Shown one piece after another: positions 13,756-14,999 of a stretch of DNA of 14,999 nt. This DNA comes from OMIS01 sp964443885 (GTDB taxonomy: Bacteria; Patescibacteriota; Microgenomatia; UBA1400; PJMF01). A model generated the notes under the pieces. It saw nothing but the letters and a program-made list of their open reading frames with translations. It did no database searches and was not told where the DNA came from. The translations under genes were made by a program, and so were the position numbers. The first letter of the stretch is position 1, and each line of letters opens with the position of its first letter. Where the stretch lies: NCBI GenBank assembly GCA_964443885.1, contig CAYUES010000031.1:1-14999 (forward strand), in the 5' to 3' direction.

Positions 13756-14877
13756 CTACGGACAAAGTTGCGCAACATCGCCATGAAAAGCTAAAACATT
13801 AGAGTTGAGTGAACAAATTTTGATCGTCCGCGCTTCAAGTGACGCAGCGGTTGGTGTGTTTGTCCGAGTAATTGCGCCAAAGACCGTTCCCCAGAAGTCT
13901 GCACTGTTGGTTTGGCGGATAATTTTGTAGTCATCGGCATCTGCTTTGCCTCGCTCTGCCAAGACATTGTAAGCATCTTCTCTGGAACCAATCATGTCGA
14001 TCATCCCTAGGTCACGAGCTTGTTTTTCACCATAGATCATCGCACCGAGCTCGTTGCGGACTTTGTCTTCAGACATGTTGCGATGTGAAGCGACATGATT
14101 TACAAAATCAGTATATGAGTCGTTGACGTTGGACTGGAGTTTGTTTATCTCGTCTGGAGTAAGTTGGCGGTATGGATTGCCGAGATCCTTGGAGTTACCA
14201 GCGGTAATATAGGTAGTTTGGACGCCACCTTGAGTGACGACGCCACCCATGAATGCCCCGCCATCTTCGGCCACTACGTTGTTGTAGTACTTGAATGGAC
14301 CATAGATCACACCGATACTGCCGATGGCAGTACCATGATCAGCGACGATCACGTCTCCCGCGACGGCCGACCAGTAGCCACCAGATGCAGCCATGCCAGC
14401 GATGTAGACGACGACTGGTTTGTCGGTATTCTGACGGTAGTATGCCACGCCATCAGCGATTGCTTGACTACCAAAGATCGTACCGCCTGGTGAGTCAATT
14501 ACGAGCAAGATGCCATCGATATCATCATCTTTGGCCGCTTCCATCAGTTGTTCTTTGACTTTGTAGCCAAAAGTGAGGCCTTCAGTAAAGAGTGCACTCA
14601 AACTATCAGGACTGACTTGGTCGCCCATGATCACACCAGTGACATCGACAGCTAGGAAGGTTTTGTCGGCATCTTCATCACCGTAGACGAGTTTTTCTTC
14701 GGTGTACTTTGCAGCAGGCTCAGCATCAACGCCAGATCCTGCAACAGCGGTAATTGCGACGAGTACGATAATGCCAAAAATGACAGTAAACATCATGCCA
14801 GCCACCGCGGCACTGCCATAGAAAAAGAACTTGATCAAGCGAAGGATAAAGTGACCGAATTTTTGAAAGATGTTCAT
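13756..14877 (-). CDS. sppA: SppA-type signal peptide peptidase (S49 serine protease)
   Basis: SppA degrades cleaved signal peptides in the membrane with a Ser-Lys dyad. From ATG 14877 the protein is 373 residues, the single-domain form. A membrane helix lies at about 22-46. The ClpP-like fold follows: ILLVIDSPGG (123-132), the nucleophile Ser165 in AGMAASGGYW (160-169), and GTAIGSIGVIYG (182-193). Lys230 in GNSKDLGNPYR (227-237) fits the catalytic lysine position of the family. The loop between about 195 and 222 is Gly-rich and rather long. I prefer this start to the in-frame ATG 16 codons upstream because the promoter -10 (TATACT) would lie inside that longer reading frame, and the shorter N-terminus looks like a normal anchor. 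The gene is divergent from tRNA-Glu and followed by the CAP gene. Confidence 0.92.
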   Translation of the reverse strand: MNIFQKFGHFILRLIKFFFYGSAAVAGMMFTVIFGIIVLVAITAVAGSGVDAEPAAKYTEEKLVYGDEDADKTFLAVDVTGVIMGDQVSPDSLSALFTEGLTFGYKVKEQLMEAAKDDDIDGILLVIDSPGGTIFGSQAIADGVAYYRQNTDKPVVVYIAGMAASGGYWSAVAGDVIVADHGTAIGSIGVIYGPFKYYNNVVAEDGGAFMGGVVTQGGVQTTYITAGNSKDLGNPYRQLTPDEINKLQSNVNDSYTDFVNHVASHRNMSEDKVRNELGAMIYGEKQARDLGMIDMIGSREDAYNVLAERGKADADDYKIIRQTNSADFWGTVFGAITRTNTPTAASLEARTIKICSLNSNVLAFHGDVAQLCP

Positions 14878-14888
14878 ATGTATCGCCA

Positions 14889-14918
14889 AGTATACACGAG
14901 GAGTCAGCCTCTGGTTAA
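14889..14918 (-). promoter_or_regulatory. sppA promoter, short leader
   Basis: TTAACC (14918-14913) and TATACT (14894-14889) are 18 bp apart on the minus strand. The -10 ends 11 nt before the ATG at 14877, predicting a leader of about 5 nt and no ribosome site. It supports the downstream ATG as the true start. Confidence 0.5.
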
Positions 14919-14934
14919 GTAGCAAGTGAGTGGG

Positions 14935-14940
14935 TATAAT
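14935..14940 (+). promoter_or_regulatory. -10 box of the tRNA-Glu promoter
   Basis: A perfect TATAAT lies 35 nt upstream of the tRNA gene on the plus strand, predicting initiation near 14947 and a precursor leader of about 29 nt. The matching -35 (TGGTTA, 14912-14917, 17-bp spacing) is poor and overlaps the -35 of the divergent sppA promoter. Confidence 0.6.
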
Positions 14941-14975
14941 ACGGGTTTGGTTAATATAAGTTAGGTGAAATAATT

Positions 14976-14999
14976 GGCCCCATCGTCTATCGGCTAGGA
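14976..14999 (+). tRNA. tRNA-Glu, 5' part only (cut by window edge)
   Basis: The last 24 bases match the 5' end of bacterial tRNA-Glu: acceptor strand GGCCCCA, then T at position 8, D-stem GTCT, a D-loop with the GG pair (ATCGGCT) and the AGGA return strand. The anticodon is outside the window, so the amino acid is assigned by resemblance to the very typical Glu 5' half. A perfect TATAAT lies upstream. Confidence 0.8.

Noticed and set aside
14878..14925. Upstream ATG adding 16 residues to SppA
   Set aside because: The sppA -10 box (14894-14889) would fall inside the coding region, and the shorter form begins with a normal basic-hydrophobic anchor.
1..14999. UGA recoding as in some CPR lineages
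   Set aside because: TGA is the stop in the ATGA overlaps of secD/secF and rmlA/321-aa, and no conserved domain is interrupted by in-frame TGA.
1..14999. Mobile elements, CRISPR arrays, prophage or defence systems
   Set aside because: I saw no direct-repeat arrays, transposase or integrase motifs, phage structural genes or nuclease-defence modules; all long frames are explained by the listed genes.

Overview
This window looks like a gene-dense piece of a small-genome, cell-envelope-simple bacterium, most likely a member of the Candidate Phyla Radiation (Patescibacteria). The reasons are indirect: a YkwD-like CAP-domain membrane protein, DUF3048 and DUF1189 proteins typical of single-membrane lineages, a fused winged-helix/nucleotidyltransferase regulator of the kind common in CPR and archaea, a frr-rseP junction with the usual isoprenoid and phospholipid genes absent, several unrecognised small membrane proteins, and very short intergenic gaps. 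The standard bacterial code is used: TGA closes secD and rmlA at ATGA overlaps. No phylogenetic marker was searched, so the lineage call is an inference.

Layout, left to right. At 1-792 (minus) lies the N-terminal 264 codons of the single-strand exonuclease RecJ, running off the left edge. It is divergent from a tRNA CCA-adding enzyme (945-2642, plus) with two unusual insertions. The cca 3' end overlaps a convergent Nudix hydrolase gene. A long minus-strand block then reads right to left as frr (9277) - rseP - 91-aa membrane protein - DUF3048 protein - HTH/NTase regulator - secD - secF - Nudix. A lone plus-strand DUF1189 membrane protein (9386-10231) is divergent from frr. A second minus-strand block reads sppA - CAP protein - 87-aa membrane protein - rmlA - 321-aa coiled-coil protein - 133-aa membrane protein. 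At the right edge a tRNA-Glu gene begins on the plus strand, divergent from sppA.

Functional theme. Most genes deal with the membrane and what crosses it: SecD/SecF translocation, the RseP and SppA intramembrane or membrane-bound proteases, CAP and DUF3048 surface proteins, and a sugar-nucleotide synthase that may feed a surface glycan. The rest are translation (frr, cca, tRNA-Glu) and DNA repair (recJ).

Regulatory theme. Many starts have a good -10 hexamer only 6-11 nt upstream of the start codon and no Shine-Dalgarno sequence (recJ, cca, sppA, CAP, HTH/NTase, and probably Nudix and secD). These predict leaderless or near-leaderless mRNAs. A minority (rmlA, frr, DUF3048) have a longer leader with a clear AAGGA-type site. 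This split is the most interesting system-level signal I see. I found no mobile element, CRISPR array, integrase or defence cassette.
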